This document shows, one piece after another, positions 50,985 through 60,062 of a stretch of DNA of 64,000 nucleotides. Position numbers and translations under genes: made by a program. Every line of letters starts with the position of its first letter. The first letter of the stretch is position 1. The DNA lies in NCBI GenBank assembly GCA_018266105.1, contig JAFEBA010000026.1, forward strand, positions 52,989-116,988, in the 5' to 3' direction. The notes beneath the pieces are model-generated. The model made no database searches and had not been told where the DNA came from. It worked only from the letters and a program-made list of their open reading frames with translations. The DNA comes from a bacterium (GTDB taxonomy: Bacteria; Vulcanimicrobiota; Xenobia; Xenobiales; JADMJV01).

Positions 50985-53414
50985 ATGCTGGGTCGAGATC
51001 CCGAATTTTGGCGGGCGCAACTGCACTCAACGCACCTGCCCGTGCGCCTTTTCGCGCTGCGCACCATTCGCCAGATGGGCAGCCAGGGAGCCCGTATGCT
51101 GTTGGAAGCCAAGGTGGAGTTACCTGAGTGGCCATTGGTCTGGGCTTTGCAGGGCTGCGCTACGCCCGCCCTGCTGCGTTCGGGCGCGGCCAATTCGCCT
51201 CAGCGTTTGGCCCTGACCCTGCAGCGTCGTACCCCTCGGAGTCGCGCCAAGATTGCCCGCCAGAGCCTGACTCGTTGCGTGGCCGGACTTCGTAAAGCCA
51301 ACAATTCTCACGAGCAGCTTTCCTGGATGATGATCTTGTTGGAACAGCACGGAGAGGCGGCGCTGGAGGATCTGCTTGGCTTGATTTCCACTCCCACACC
51401 GGAGAAGCGCCAATGGGAACAACTGGCGGCGCTAGCGGCCTGGGCGCTTGGACAGCTGGGGCGTGGCATCCTCTTCACAATCCAGGAGCGCTTTCGCCAG
51501 GGTTCACCAGCTGTGCAGATCTGTTTGTGTCAGGTGCTTTGGTATCTTGGGCCACAGGCTCAGGGTAGTGAATCCTTCCTGGCTACCGCGCCCGGCATTT
51601 GGGCCAGCGCGGCCCTTTACGCGCTGGAGGGAGCTGGAACCCGGGCCTTGATTCAGCGTCGCGAGGCTCCGCTCTGGGTGGATAAGACCAGCCTGGGACG
51701 ACTGGCGGAGCTGATTCAATCCAAGGAACGAGATGATCGGCATTACGCCGCTCGGGCTTTAGCTGGCTGGGGTCCCGCCCTGGCGCGCGTGGCTCGCCTG
51801 TTGGAAGGCTTATGCCACGATCCTGAAAACGCGCTGCGTGACCTGGCCTGGCGGGGACTGGAGCAGCTCGGTGGTGTCACCTCGCCCCAGGCTTTGAGGG
51901 CCGGCTTGCAGTCCGGCGACGTTGAGGTCCGAGCCGCTGCCCTGGCTTGCTTTCGCGACAACTACGGTAGTGAGCCAGTGGACATTTTGCGTCGCCATCT
52001 GCACGACTCGGAACTGAGTCTGCTGACCGTGCTGGCCATTGAGCAAACGGGCCTGCAGCCCAACCAGCAGGAGGCAGCGTTGAAGCTGCTACCCCGACTG
52101 CACGGGGTGCATCTGCTGGTGATGCTGGGTTCACTGGGGCAAAGCGTAGCCCCCAGCCCGGATGAGAAAGTCGAGCTGGGGGAGCTAATCTATCACCGTC
52201 AGGTGGATATTCGCCAGGCTGTGGCTCGACTTCTGATGGCCTGGAGGCGGCCGGCTCGAGAGCTGGCAGTTTTTTTGGACGACCAGGATGCTCAAATCAG
52301 CCGACAGGTGACAGAGCATTTGCTTGAGAGTCCGAGCCCCGAGACCTTGCGACAGTTGTTGGCGGATGGCCCTCGTCTGGCGGCCCGCCTGCTTTTAATG
52401 GAAAGCCAGAACACTTTGGGCCGGCTGGAACGACTGGGGTCTTCGCGCACTCAGCTGGCGGGAGTTCTGGAGCGTCTTCGCCATCTGGCCCAGTCTGGCG
52501 AGGCGGAAGTGCAGCGGGTGGCCAACCGAATTCTCAAGGCCCAAAATTTAGACACTCTTATGTGGTCCGATTTTGATACGCTGGAGCCGGCCACACAGCA
52601 GTCTCTGGTGGGGCTGGTGCGGGAGAGTAAGGCTCTGCCGGATGGTTTGCGGGCCGGGCTGCTGGAAGGCCTCTATGTCAATCCGACCACCCTGGGTCTG
52701 GCCCTGGAGACCCTGCCCGTCCAGTCCGCTTCGACCTTGCTTTGGAGCTGTTTCATCAAGTGTCCCCATAGCAGTCGTCCCTATTTTCTGCCGGCCCTGT
52801 TGGAGCTGGAGAAGGGCGGCTGGGAACTGCTGCTGGAGTTGCTGGCCCATCAGGACACTGAGGTCTCTGAAGGCGCGGCCGGTCTGCTCTTAAGCTGGTT
52901 GGATCAGCGAGGCCTCGACCATCTCGGGGAGGAGACGCTGCTGAAAACACCTTCTGCGCCAGCTGTGCGCGCCCAACTGGCGCTGGGAATGGCCGAGAGG
53001 CTGAAGGATCAGCGCGAGGTACGCTGGTTTCCCTGGTTTCGCGCCCTGGTTCGCCAGAGTCAGCCCGAAGCCGCTCGACTGGCTTTACATTGGCTGAATC
53101 AATCCGAGGAAGAGGGCGCTTTTCAAGAGATTTTGTTCGCCTGCAATCACCCCCACGAACAGGTCCGTATGGAAGCCCTATCGCAGCTGAAACCGAAGCA
53201 GCCCGAGCAGCTCTGGTTGGCGTCGGTCAAGCTTCGCGCTTATGGATTGGATCCTCATCCAAGAGTGCAGGTTCGGCGCTATCTGTGGATGCAGGAAGCG
53301 GGCGACTTGACCACCTATGAACTCGATCACGCCCGAGATTTGCGCCGCGAACTGGACGACCCGGATCTTTGTCAGGAAATCGACCAGCTGCTGCTTTCTT
53401 TGAGTAAGTCTTGA
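50985..53414 (+). CDS. large HEAT-repeat protein
   Basis: About 809 residues from ATG 50985 (GTG 50976 in frame is an alternative). The whole chain is alpha-alpha repeats with the HEAT/EZ pattern (for example AGWGPALARVARLLEGLCHD, LRDLAWRGLEQLGG, VRAAALACFRDNYG, ISRQVTEHLLESPSPETLRQ). No membrane segment, signal peptide or catalytic motif. Such proteins are scaffolds or binding platforms. It lies between a methyltransferase and a propeller protein on one strand, with short gaps, so an operon from 48469 to 56178 is possible. Confidence 0.75.
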   Translation: MLGRDPEFWRAQLHSTHLPVRLFALRTIRQMGSQGARMLLEAKVELPEWPLVWALQGCATPALLRSGAANSPQRLALTLQRRTPRSRAKIARQSLTRCVAGLRKANNSHEQLSWMMILLEQHGEAALEDLLGLISTPTPEKRQWEQLAALAAWALGQLGRGILFTIQERFRQGSPAVQICLCQVLWYLGPQAQGSESFLATAPGIWASAALYALEGAGTRALIQRREAPLWVDKTSLGRLAELIQSKERDDRHYAARALAGWGPALARVARLLEGLCHDPENALRDLAWRGLEQLGGVTSPQALRAGLQSGDVEVRAAALACFRDNYGSEPVDILRRHLHDSELSLLTVLAIEQTGLQPNQQEAALKLLPRLHGVHLLVMLGSLGQSVAPSPDEKVELGELIYHRQVDIRQAVARLLMAWRRPARELAVFLDDQDAQISRQVTEHLLESPSPETLRQLLADGPRLAARLLLMESQNTLGRLERLGSSRTQLAGVLERLRHLAQSGEAEVQRVANRILKAQNLDTLMWSDFDTLEPATQQSLVGLVRESKALPDGLRAGLLEGLYVNPTTLGLALETLPVQSASTLLWSCFIKCPHSSRPYFLPALLELEKGGWELLLELLAHQDTEVSEGAAGLLLSWLDQRGLDHLGEETLLKTPSAPAVRAQLALGMAERLKDQREVRWFPWFRALVRQSQPEAARLALHWLNQSEEEGAFQEILFACNHPHEQVRMEALSQLKPKQPEQLWLASVKLRAYGLDPHPRVQVRRYLWMQEAGDLTTYELDHARDLRRELDDPDLCQEIDQLLLSLSKS

Positions 53415-53455
53415 GCCACGAAGGCGAGCCACTTCAGGCCTAGAATGGCTGAGAT

Positions 53456-54871
53456 ATGGAGCTGTGGCATTTATCTTCCGACCAGCTGTGGCTGCGGCTG
53501 AACAGTCTCGCTCTGACGTTGCCGCCCCTGGAACCCCACGATCAACTGTTGCTGAATAGCTTCATGAAATACTCTCCCCGAGAGTGTTGCGAGCTCAGTT
53601 ATTGCGAGGCTCTGCGCCGTCAGCAGCCCTTCGCCGCGCTATGGGCTGAATTGCGCTGCCTGGGAGCGGCCACGCCACTGAAGCATCGAGATTTTGTGCC
53701 TCACCTTCTGCAGTTGGCCGAGCACAATCGAGAGCGTCCCGCCATCCAGGCGCTCCGCTCGCAGGCTGAATTGGGCGATCAGGATGCTCTGCTGGCATTG
53801 CTGCGCGCCAATATGGAATGTCCGGAAGAGCTGCAGGCTTCTCTGCTTTCTACCCTGGAGAACCTGCGGCTGGACCGTGATTCGTGCGAGCGTTTCCTTG
53901 GTCTGTACGGGGACGCGGAGGATTATCGCGAGCGCATCAGACACTTCCGCCAGGTCTTCTTTCCTGAGGCTCCACGCTTCGATTTCACGCCCGAGCCAGC
54001 TCCTCGTGCCCGCCGCTTACGCCCCATCAAGCCGCTGTCCAGCCTCACCCCGCGCTGGAGCCTGCGCGAAATCGAGGGAATCGGAAGGTTGACCGTGCTT
54101 TCGAAGCCACGCCGAGTCTTGGAGATCGGCCTGGAGACGGTCCGCTCTCACCCGCGCGGTTTTCTGTATACAACCTACAGCTCCGGCCAATACCCGGGTT
54201 ATGCGGGAGCGGGTGACAGCCGACCGATTCATGCCAGTCGCGTGGCGGATGATTTGAGCTACTTGATCTTGCAGTGCACCGGTCCTGCCTGGGACCTGCT
54301 CAGTTTGAAAGGCAACCTGTTGGGGACCATCCCACCCGGCCCCTGGACCTGCTACCGACGCTGCCAGAAAAGTCGCAAACCCCTGCTGAGCGGACCTCAG
54401 GGTCTGTTTAAGCTTGGTTCCAAAGGCCTGGAGCCACTTCTGACCAGGCCGGTGGTTTCGTTTGGCCAGTATGAAGGTAAGCTGGTCACTTTGGACGAGG
54501 GGGGTCTAATTCGTCTGGATGGTCGGCGCAAATTCACTCTTCCCGAGGGCCCGGCCGGCCTTTTTTCTCCCAATGGTCGCTGGCTGGCTCGCCTGAATGC
54601 CGGTCGGATCGAGGTTTATCGACATAGCGGAATGCAAGCCAGCTTCCCAGCTCCCTTTGAACGTGAACTGGTTTTTTGCGCCGACTCGCTCAGTCTGGCC
54701 AGTCTGGGCAAAGAGGGGCTGACCATCTGGTCGCTGGACGGCGAAGCGCTGGCTTGTTACAGCGAACGCGAGGCCAGTGGCCAACCGCGGCTTAAGGAGC
54801 AGCCCTCTACCGGAAAGAGCTTGCGCCAGCTCGCGGTTCACGATCGCTTCTTCGACGACCTGACCCCGTGA
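53456..54871 (+). CDS. helical N-terminal/beta-propeller-like C-terminal protein
   Basis: A 471-residue soluble protein that I do not recognise as a family. The first ~160 residues are helical repeats (LLQLAEHNRERPAIQALRSQ). From about 190 onward there are repeated strand blocks resembling propeller blades (KGNLLGTIPPGPWTCYRR, YEGKLVTLDEGGLIRLDGR, FSPNGRWLARLNAGRIEVY, KEGLTIWSLDGEALACY). The same type of C-terminal propeller is seen in the kinase at 58571. It overlaps the MFS pump start by 4 nt (GTGA). Confidence 0.65.
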   Translation: MELWHLSSDQLWLRLNSLALTLPPLEPHDQLLLNSFMKYSPRECCELSYCEALRRQQPFAALWAELRCLGAATPLKHRDFVPHLLQLAEHNRERPAIQALRSQAELGDQDALLALLRANMECPEELQASLLSTLENLRLDRDSCERFLGLYGDAEDYRERIRHFRQVFFPEAPRFDFTPEPAPRARRLRPIKPLSSLTPRWSLREIEGIGRLTVLSKPRRVLEIGLETVRSHPRGFLYTTYSSGQYPGYAGAGDSRPIHASRVADDLSYLILQCTGPAWDLLSLKGNLLGTIPPGPWTCYRRCQKSRKPLLSGPQGLFKLGSKGLEPLLTRPVVSFGQYEGKLVTLDEGGLIRLDGRRKFTLPEGPAGLFSPNGRWLARLNAGRIEVYRHSGMQASFPAPFERELVFCADSLSLASLGKEGLTIWSLDGEALACYSEREASGQPRLKEQPSTGKSLRQLAVHDRFFDDLTP

Positions 54872-56178
54872 GTTCGGGGGACCCCAGGCGCTGGGCCCTT
54901 TTAGGCGTGGTTTTGATCACATGTCTGGTCGCCATGGAAGGCACGGTGGTCAGTACCGCCATGCCTCGAACGGTGGCCGAGTTGGGGGATTCGGAGCATA
55001 TTGCCTGGGTGTTCTCGGCTTTTCTCAGCGCACTGGCCATCACCGGTCCAATTTGGGGAAATCTGGCCGATCGCTGGGGCTCTCGCCCGACCTACATTAT
55101 CTGTGTCGCCATTTTCTTGGGTGGCAGCTGCTGGGCGGCGGCCGCCCATTCCATGCGGGAGCTGGTGCTGGCCCGTTTTGTCCAGGGGTTGGGCGGCGGA
55201 GGTCTGACGCCATTGGGACAGATGGTGCTGTCTTTGCTCTATGAGAAGCGAGAACGAGCCAACGCCCAGGCCTGGTTGGTGGGCGCCTGGGGGGTGGCCA
55301 GCGTGGTCGGTCCGCCCTTGGGTGGCTGGCTAACCCAGCAGGCCAGCTGGCGCTGGGTGTTCTTGATTGCGGTCCCGTTCGGGGTATTGGGCTCACTGCT
55401 GATTTTTCTGTGCTTGCGGCCGCCTGCCGTGATTCCTAAAAATACTCGCTTCGATTGGCCGGGAGTGCTGCTTTTTGTGGCCTGGATGCTGGTCACACTG
55501 CGTGCCACGGAGCGGCCCCAAGCGGCCTGGCTCTCGGCTGCCTTTGTCCTGGGAATCGTGCTGCTCAGTTACTCCCGACGGCGGGCCCACCCCTTTCTGC
55601 CCCTGCCTTTGGTGAGATACCGTGTCTTCCGAGGAACATTGTTGCTGGCCCCCCTGATCGGCGCAGCCGTTTTTGGGGCCGTTAATTTCTTCCCGCTCTT
55701 TCTGCAACGTCAGTTTGGGCTCGATGACCTGGGTGCGGGTCGCTGGATGCTTCCGCTTTCGCTGAGCTGGGTCTTTTGCTCCGGCCTTTCTGCGCGCCTG
55801 GCCCTACGATTCGGACCCGGACGGGTGGTTGGTCTTTCAACTCTCGGATTGGCCCTCGGCTATTTGGCCTTGTCTTGGAGCCACAGCCCACTCAGCGTCG
55901 GCCTGGGGCAGGTCGGACTGGCCGTGGCCGGAGGCCTGTCGTTTACGCCCCTGACCCTTTCGGTGCAGGATGAAGTGCCTCGCGAGGAATTAGGGCGCGC
56001 CACCGCCGCCATTGTGTTCCTGCGCACGCTCGGCTCATCCTTGGGCACAGGGCTGATGGGTTCGGTCTTATTTCACTTCGGATTCGTCTGGATGTTTCGC
56101 GCCGGCCTGTTGCTGGCGAGTCTGGCCCTGGTTGCCTTTTTGCCCTACGGACAGGCGGTCACGAAACCCGCCGGGTAA
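54868..56178 (+). CDS. MFS drug:H+ antiporter family transporter (EmrB/QacA-like)
   Basis: A 436-residue membrane protein from GTG 54868. Motif A-like sequence GNLADRWGSRPTYIICVAIF follows helix 2. The segment LARFVQGLGGGGLTPLGQMV is the motif B/C region, and VGAWGVASVVGPPLGGWLTQ is the DHA-type antiporter motif. Twelve to fourteen helices are predicted, and the length is nearer the 12-TM form. It is probably an efflux pump for a small molecule. Translation is coupled to the preceding propeller protein. Confidence 0.87.
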   Translation: MSSGDPRRWALLGVVLITCLVAMEGTVVSTAMPRTVAELGDSEHIAWVFSAFLSALAITGPIWGNLADRWGSRPTYIICVAIFLGGSCWAAAAHSMRELVLARFVQGLGGGGLTPLGQMVLSLLYEKRERANAQAWLVGAWGVASVVGPPLGGWLTQQASWRWVFLIAVPFGVLGSLLIFLCLRPPAVIPKNTRFDWPGVLLFVAWMLVTLRATERPQAAWLSAAFVLGIVLLSYSRRRAHPFLPLPLVRYRVFRGTLLLAPLIGAAVFGAVNFFPLFLQRQFGLDDLGAGRWMLPLSLSWVFCSGLSARLALRFGPGRVVGLSTLGLALGYLALSWSHSPLSVGLGQVGLAVAGGLSFTPLTLSVQDEVPREELGRATAAIVFLRTLGSSLGTGLMGSVLFHFGFVWMFRAGLLLASLALVAFLPYGQAVTKPAG

Positions 56179-56281
56179 CAATTTTCACCAGGACCCGGGT
56201 ACCCAACGACTTGGGCAAGCTATCCCTGCCGCACTCTCTCGGACCTCCTTAGAATGGATGCAGAACAGGCTAGGAGGAAGT

Positions 56282-56782
56282 ATGGGAAAGATTGTTTCGG
56301 CTGTTTATGATAACCGCACCACGGCTACGGCTGCGACCGAGGCTCTACTGAGCAGTGGTTTTGGCGAGGCCGATATCAGCGTCTTGATGTCGGATTCCAC
56401 CCAGGGTCGTGAATTCAACGTGAATACCACCACCAAGGCTCCCGAAGGTGCCAGTCTGGGCGCGGCTGCTGGCGGAGTGCTGGGCGCCATTGTGGCCACT
56501 CTGGTGGCTTTGGGCGACCTGGTGATTCCGGGCATCAGTCTGGTGGCTGCCGGCCCCATCGTGGCGGCCCTGGCCGGGGCTGGAGCGGGCGGAACTGTAG
56601 GCGGCCTTCTGGGTGCCATGGTGGGCTGGGGTATTCCCGAGCACGAGGCCAGAATGATGGCCGAAAAGGTCGCTCAGGGCGGTATCCTGGTGGGTGTTCT
56701 GACCCACGACGACCGGGCCGAAATGGCCCGTCAGGTGCTGCGCTCCTGCGGCGGAAGCCACGTGCGCGCTAGCGCGAGCTGA
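56282..56782 (+). CDS. YflT/general-stress-17M-like protein with glycine-rich membrane hairpin
   Basis: About 166 residues from ATG 56282 with GGAGG 6-7 nt upstream. The N-terminus KIVSAVYDNRTTATAATEALLSSGFGEADI resembles the heat-induced stress protein YflT domain. Residues ~60-120 form a Gly/Ala-rich hydrophobic hairpin (LGAAAGGVLGAIVATLVALG, AGAGAGGTVGGLLGAM). The C-terminal ~35 residues (ILVGVLTHDDRAEMARQVLR) return to the same ferredoxin-like fold. Role in stress tolerance is inferred from family. It overlaps the DUF2809 gene tail-to-tail by 14 nt. Confidence 0.75.
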   Translation: MGKIVSAVYDNRTTATAATEALLSSGFGEADISVLMSDSTQGREFNVNTTTKAPEGASLGAAAGGVLGAIVATLVALGDLVIPGISLVAAGPIVAALAGAGAGGTVGGLLGAMVGWGIPEHEARMMAEKVAQGGILVGVLTHDDRAEMARQVLRSCGGSHVRASAS

Positions 56783-57116
56783 GTCGAATGGCGGCGTAGC
56801 CGACGGTGTAGGCGAGGTAATCAGACCACGAGAATGTGCGGCCGAGCAGTACCGACAACCAACGGTGCTGGTCGGCCCCTAAATACTTGGCGAAGTCAAA
56901 CGCTTGCAGGGTCTCGATGCAAAATGCAAACAGCAGACAGATCAATGCCATCCTTTTGGGTGGCTTGAGAAAGATCGTTTGCAGGCCGCAATAGATCAAC
57001 ACCACCACCAGCGCGTCGCCCACGAGTGGACGCACGAACTGATCGTGCACTTTGAGGGCGATAAAAAATTCCACCGCCAGGAGGACAAGGGTGGCCAGAG
57101 CGTAGTTTCTTCGCAT
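56769..57116 (-). CDS. DUF2809-like small membrane protein
   Basis: About 115 residues from ATG 57116. Four hydrophobic segments, with the family-type ending SVLLGRTFSWSDYLAYTVGYA and EFFIALKVHDQFVRPLVGDALVV. Function unknown. The start codon shares the CATG palindrome with an ATG of the divergent esterase. Confidence 0.75.
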   Translation of the reverse strand: MRRNYALATLVLLAVEFFIALKVHDQFVRPLVGDALVVVLIYCGLQTIFLKPPKRMALICLLFAFCIETLQAFDFAKYLGADQHRWLSVLLGRTFSWSDYLAYTVGYAAIRLSSR

Positions 57117-57123
57117 GCGGAAG

Positions 57124-57570
57124 ATGTTTCTACACGGACTGGATTCTTCCAGCCAGGGTCGCAAAGCTCGGTTGTTGGCCGGGATGGGAGTGGAAACTCC
57201 AGACTTCAGCGGCGACCTGGACAGTCGCATGGCTCAGCTCGAGCCTCTGCTCGGACAAGAGCAGTGGGTTTTGGTGGGTTCGAGTTTCGGAGGGTTGATG
57301 GCGGGGTTATGGACGTTACGCCATCCGGAGCGGGTTCATCGCCTGATCCTGATGGCTCCAGCCTTTCACCGTCCCGAGTTTATGGTCACTCGGGCGGTGG
57401 ATGTGCCCACGCTTCTGGTTCACGGTGTGCGCGACACAGTGGTGCCTCACGAACTCGCTCGCCAGCGGGCGGCCGAGGCTTTCACTCAACTGCGGGTTGA
57501 GTGGGTCGACGATGACCACCGCCTGGAGGCGACCGCCCAGCGCATGGACTGGGCTACATTGATGGGCTAA
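57124..57570 (+). CDS. small alpha/beta-hydrolase (YqiA/YcfP-like esterase)
   Basis: About 148 residues from ATG 57124 (MFLHGLDSSSQG); an in-frame ATG at 57115 is also possible. It has the FLHGLDSS oxyanion motif, the nucleophile VGSSFGGLMA, the acid in LLVHGVRDTVVP, and the histidine in VDDDHRLE. Size and motifs match small bacterial esterases. It is head-to-head with the DUF2809 gene, leaving no room for a promoter between them, so each promoter must lie within the other gene. It ends 4 nt inside the desaturase gene on the other strand. Confidence 0.82.
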   Translation: MFLHGLDSSSQGRKARLLAGMGVETPDFSGDLDSRMAQLEPLLGQEQWVLVGSSFGGLMAGLWTLRHPERVHRLILMAPAFHRPEFMVTRAVDVPTLLVHGVRDTVVPHELARQRAAEAFTQLRVEWVDDDHRLEATAQRMDWATLMG

Positions 57571-58562
57571 GGATTGTTATAGGTCTTGTATTTGAGTCTG
57601 CGCACAATCCGAGAGAAGAGACTGATTTCCTGATCGAAGAGGAAGCGGAAGAACAGGCCGGTCAAGGACCCGTGTTTGTTGAGGTTGTCATAGAATTCGG
57701 GGGCGCGACGCTTGATCTCCGGCAGTAAGTTCCAGGGCACGGAGGGAAAGTCGTGATGCTCGTTATGATAGCCAATGTTTAAATTTACGATATTCATGGG
57801 CCCATAGTAGCTATAGGTTTCCTGATGGTCATCCAAAACTAACCAGTGTTCCTGGACCCAGCGGGCGCCCAGCGGATGGGGCCCGACCGAAAACCAGAAG
57901 CTTGCAATCAGGTAAACCAGAGCCTTGGGTCCCATGACCAGGTAAATCAGGGAGGTGAAGGCCAGCTGGACGGCCCAGTTCATTTTGATGCGTTTGTCGA
58001 ACTTCCGGCTGTCTTGAATGCGGGGAGTACGCAGGGCCTGGAAAATCGGGAAGAAGCTCAGCCAGAAGAGCTTGCCCAGGCTGTAGCTTCCAATCAATCG
58101 GGCTTCCCAGCGGTTGGGGATGTCCGCGTCGTGTTCTGCCACTCCCAGGAAAGAGTGATGCTTGGAATGATAGAGCCGGAAGGGCAGGGCGGTCGGGAAG
58201 ATGGTGGGGAGATTGGCCACCAGTCCGGCCACCAAGTTGGCGTTGGTGGTGCGGAAAATCAGGTTGTGTCCGGCTTCGTGGATACACACGAAAAGGGCGT
58301 GTGAAGCGTAGGCACCGATCAGGTAAGCGCAAGCCATGATTTGCCAAGTCGGCGAATTTTGCAGGTGCCAGGCAGTAAAGATCTGCAGGGCCACGCAGCC
58401 AAGAATGATGGCAAAGGTCCAGGGATTCTTGCGACCGAGCAGCTCGCGAATCTCTGGGTGAGCGCTCAGGATCAGCGGAGCCCGCCGGTGGTGGGGAATC
58501 TGTTCGTAAGTGTATTGAAAGTCTTTTGGGGCCACGGTTTTACTCTGCCCCTCCGAGACCAA
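57567..58562 (-). CDS. sphingolipid delta-4 (dihydroceramide) desaturase-like fatty-acid desaturase
   Basis: A 331-residue membrane di-iron desaturase. Histidine boxes are HEAGH (95-99), HSKHH (132-136) and HNEHH (266-270), with QEHW just before the last. It matches my recollection of eukaryotic DEGS1 beyond the boxes. The N-terminal [14 protein letters not shown] and HPEIRELLG mirror DFEWVYTDQPHADRR and YPEIKSLM. The block [20 protein letters not shown] mirrors [20 protein letters not shown], followed by EHHDFPSVP and EFYDNL. Delta-4 desaturation of dihydroceramide needs sphingolipids, which few bacteria make. No serine palmitoyltransferase gene is in the window. Start ATG is clear; the gene follows the kinase closely on the same strand. 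Confidence 0.88.
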   Translation of the reverse strand: [331 protein letters not shown]

Positions 58563-58570
58563 ACTTCCTG

Positions 58571-60010
58571 CTATCGAAGACGCAGCAAATAGGTCCTATC
58601 TGAAGTGCTGACGGCCAGTTCTTGGCCCAAGGCGGAAGACAGGATGGGCCCCGGCAGTTCCACCTGGAGAACCTGCAGTCCCTGACGATAGTCCCAGAGG
58701 CTGACATGCGGTCCGTGCACCGCGATTAAATGGCGGTCGCTGAGGTGGATTCGCTGCAACTCGGGGGTTTTAATCTGAAACAGGCGTTTACCGGTGTCAG
58801 ACTGGAAGACGCTGACGCCGTGGGGTTGAGCCGCGAACAGGAAGGGTCCATGGAAGGCCAGCGCTCGAGTTGGCTCGTGCACTTCCCAGAGAGGGGCGCC
58901 TCCTCGTTCCCAGACCTTAAGGCCGGGGCCACCTGCGGCCACATGGGTTTCGTCTGCCGAGCAGATGCTGTAGCGCTTGCCCCAGCCCGTAGCAAAGCGT
59001 CGACCCGCTTCGCGCAGGACGAGATGATTACTGAGCAACAGCACGTCTTTGGGGGTCAAGGCCAGGTCTTTGAGTTTGAGTTTTTGCTGCATCCAGACGC
59101 CCCGTTCCTTGACCAGCAGGTGGTCTTTGGAAGCCAGGGCCAGCCGATTTCCGGATGCGACCAGGTTGATGGGCTGCAGGTCTTTGCCATACCGCTCCTG
59201 GGTATGCAAGTTCAGCAGCAGCTGGTTGGCCACCCAGAGTCCCTCCTCGTTCCATGCCAGCAGGCCGTGCTCAGGAAAGCTTCCAGAACGCTCCAGACTG
59301 ACCTCGGTCGGTCGAGGCCTCTCCTTGGGTGGGACCGGGCGCAATAGACGACGGATGGCTCTTACATCGGCCGGTCGGTCCTGAGCTTTGAGCTGAGTCA
59401 GTTGCTCAATCAGGGGCTGCAGCGGGCCGGGAGCTTGCAATGGCAGGTTCTTGGCCAGGCGTTCCCAAGCTGGAATCGGATCCTGGCGGGTCAGGCAGAA
59501 ATACAGTGTGGCCCCCAGGGCGTAGAAATCCGAGCGCTGGTCGGTGATTCCCTGGCCGTATTGCTCCAGGGGAGCATAATATTCGCTGCCTACTCCCTTG
59601 AGCAGGAGCTGGGTGCCCTGATCCAGCCGCTTGGCGATGCCCAGGTCCAGCACTCGCACTCGACCACCGGGTTCAATCATCAGATTCTCGGGCTTCAGGT
59701 CTTTCAAGATGACGCCCTGACCGTGCAGGTATTCCAGCACATCCAACAGTTGCTCCAGGAGCTGATGGGCATCGAATTGAGTCTCGCGCAAGGTTGCTCC
59801 CTGGATATATTCCATGATCAGCTGGTCGCCTTGCAGAGCGTGAATTTGGGCCAAAGCTGGGTGGCGTAGCGAGGCCATCAGGCGGGCTTCTTGTTGAAAA
59901 GCGGGAAGGTCCTGGGGGTTTTTACAGCGTTTCACGGCCACCCAACGTTCAAGCTCAGGCTGCCAGAGCTTGTAGACGACGGCCATTCCGCCCTCACCGA
60001 GAATTTCCAT
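58571..60010 (-). CDS. Ser/Thr protein kinase (variant HRD) with C-terminal beta-propeller
   Basis: About 479 residues from ATG 60010; upstream frame has no better start, but this leaves a very short beta-1 strand. The kinase domain has MEILGEGGMAVVYK, VAVKR, the catalytic loop GVILKDLKPENLMI (HRD replaced by LKD; catalytic Asp and Asn kept), DLGIA in place of DFG, and SEYYAPLEQYGQG. So it may be active but is atypical. From ~275 onward the chain is a propeller (LLAWNEEGLWVANQLLLNLH, LKVWERGGAPLWEVHEP, VSLWDYRQGLQVLQV). It has no membrane helix. It lies 52 nt after the MacB-type permease gene on the same strand. Confidence 0.8.
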   Translation of the reverse strand: MEILGEGGMAVVYKLWQPELERWVAVKRCKNPQDLPAFQQEARLMASLRHPALAQIHALQGDQLIMEYIQGATLRETQFDAHQLLEQLLDVLEYLHGQGVILKDLKPENLMIEPGGRVRVLDLGIAKRLDQGTQLLLKGVGSEYYAPLEQYGQGITDQRSDFYALGATLYFCLTRQDPIPAWERLAKNLPLQAPGPLQPLIEQLTQLKAQDRPADVRAIRRLLRPVPPKERPRPTEVSLERSGSFPEHGLLAWNEEGLWVANQLLLNLHTQERYGKDLQPINLVASGNRLALASKDHLLVKERGVWMQQKLKLKDLALTPKDVLLLSNHLVLREAGRRFATGWGKRYSICSADETHVAAGGPGLKVWERGGAPLWEVHEPTRALAFHGPFLFAAQPHGVSVFQSDTGKRLFQIKTPELQRIHLSDRHLIAVHGPHVSLWDYRQGLQVLQVELPGPILSSALGQELAVSTSDRTYLLRLR

Positions 60011-60062
60011 GAAGGCTTCTACGCCGCCCTCATCCTCATCACATCCCCGGAGATGACTCCCA

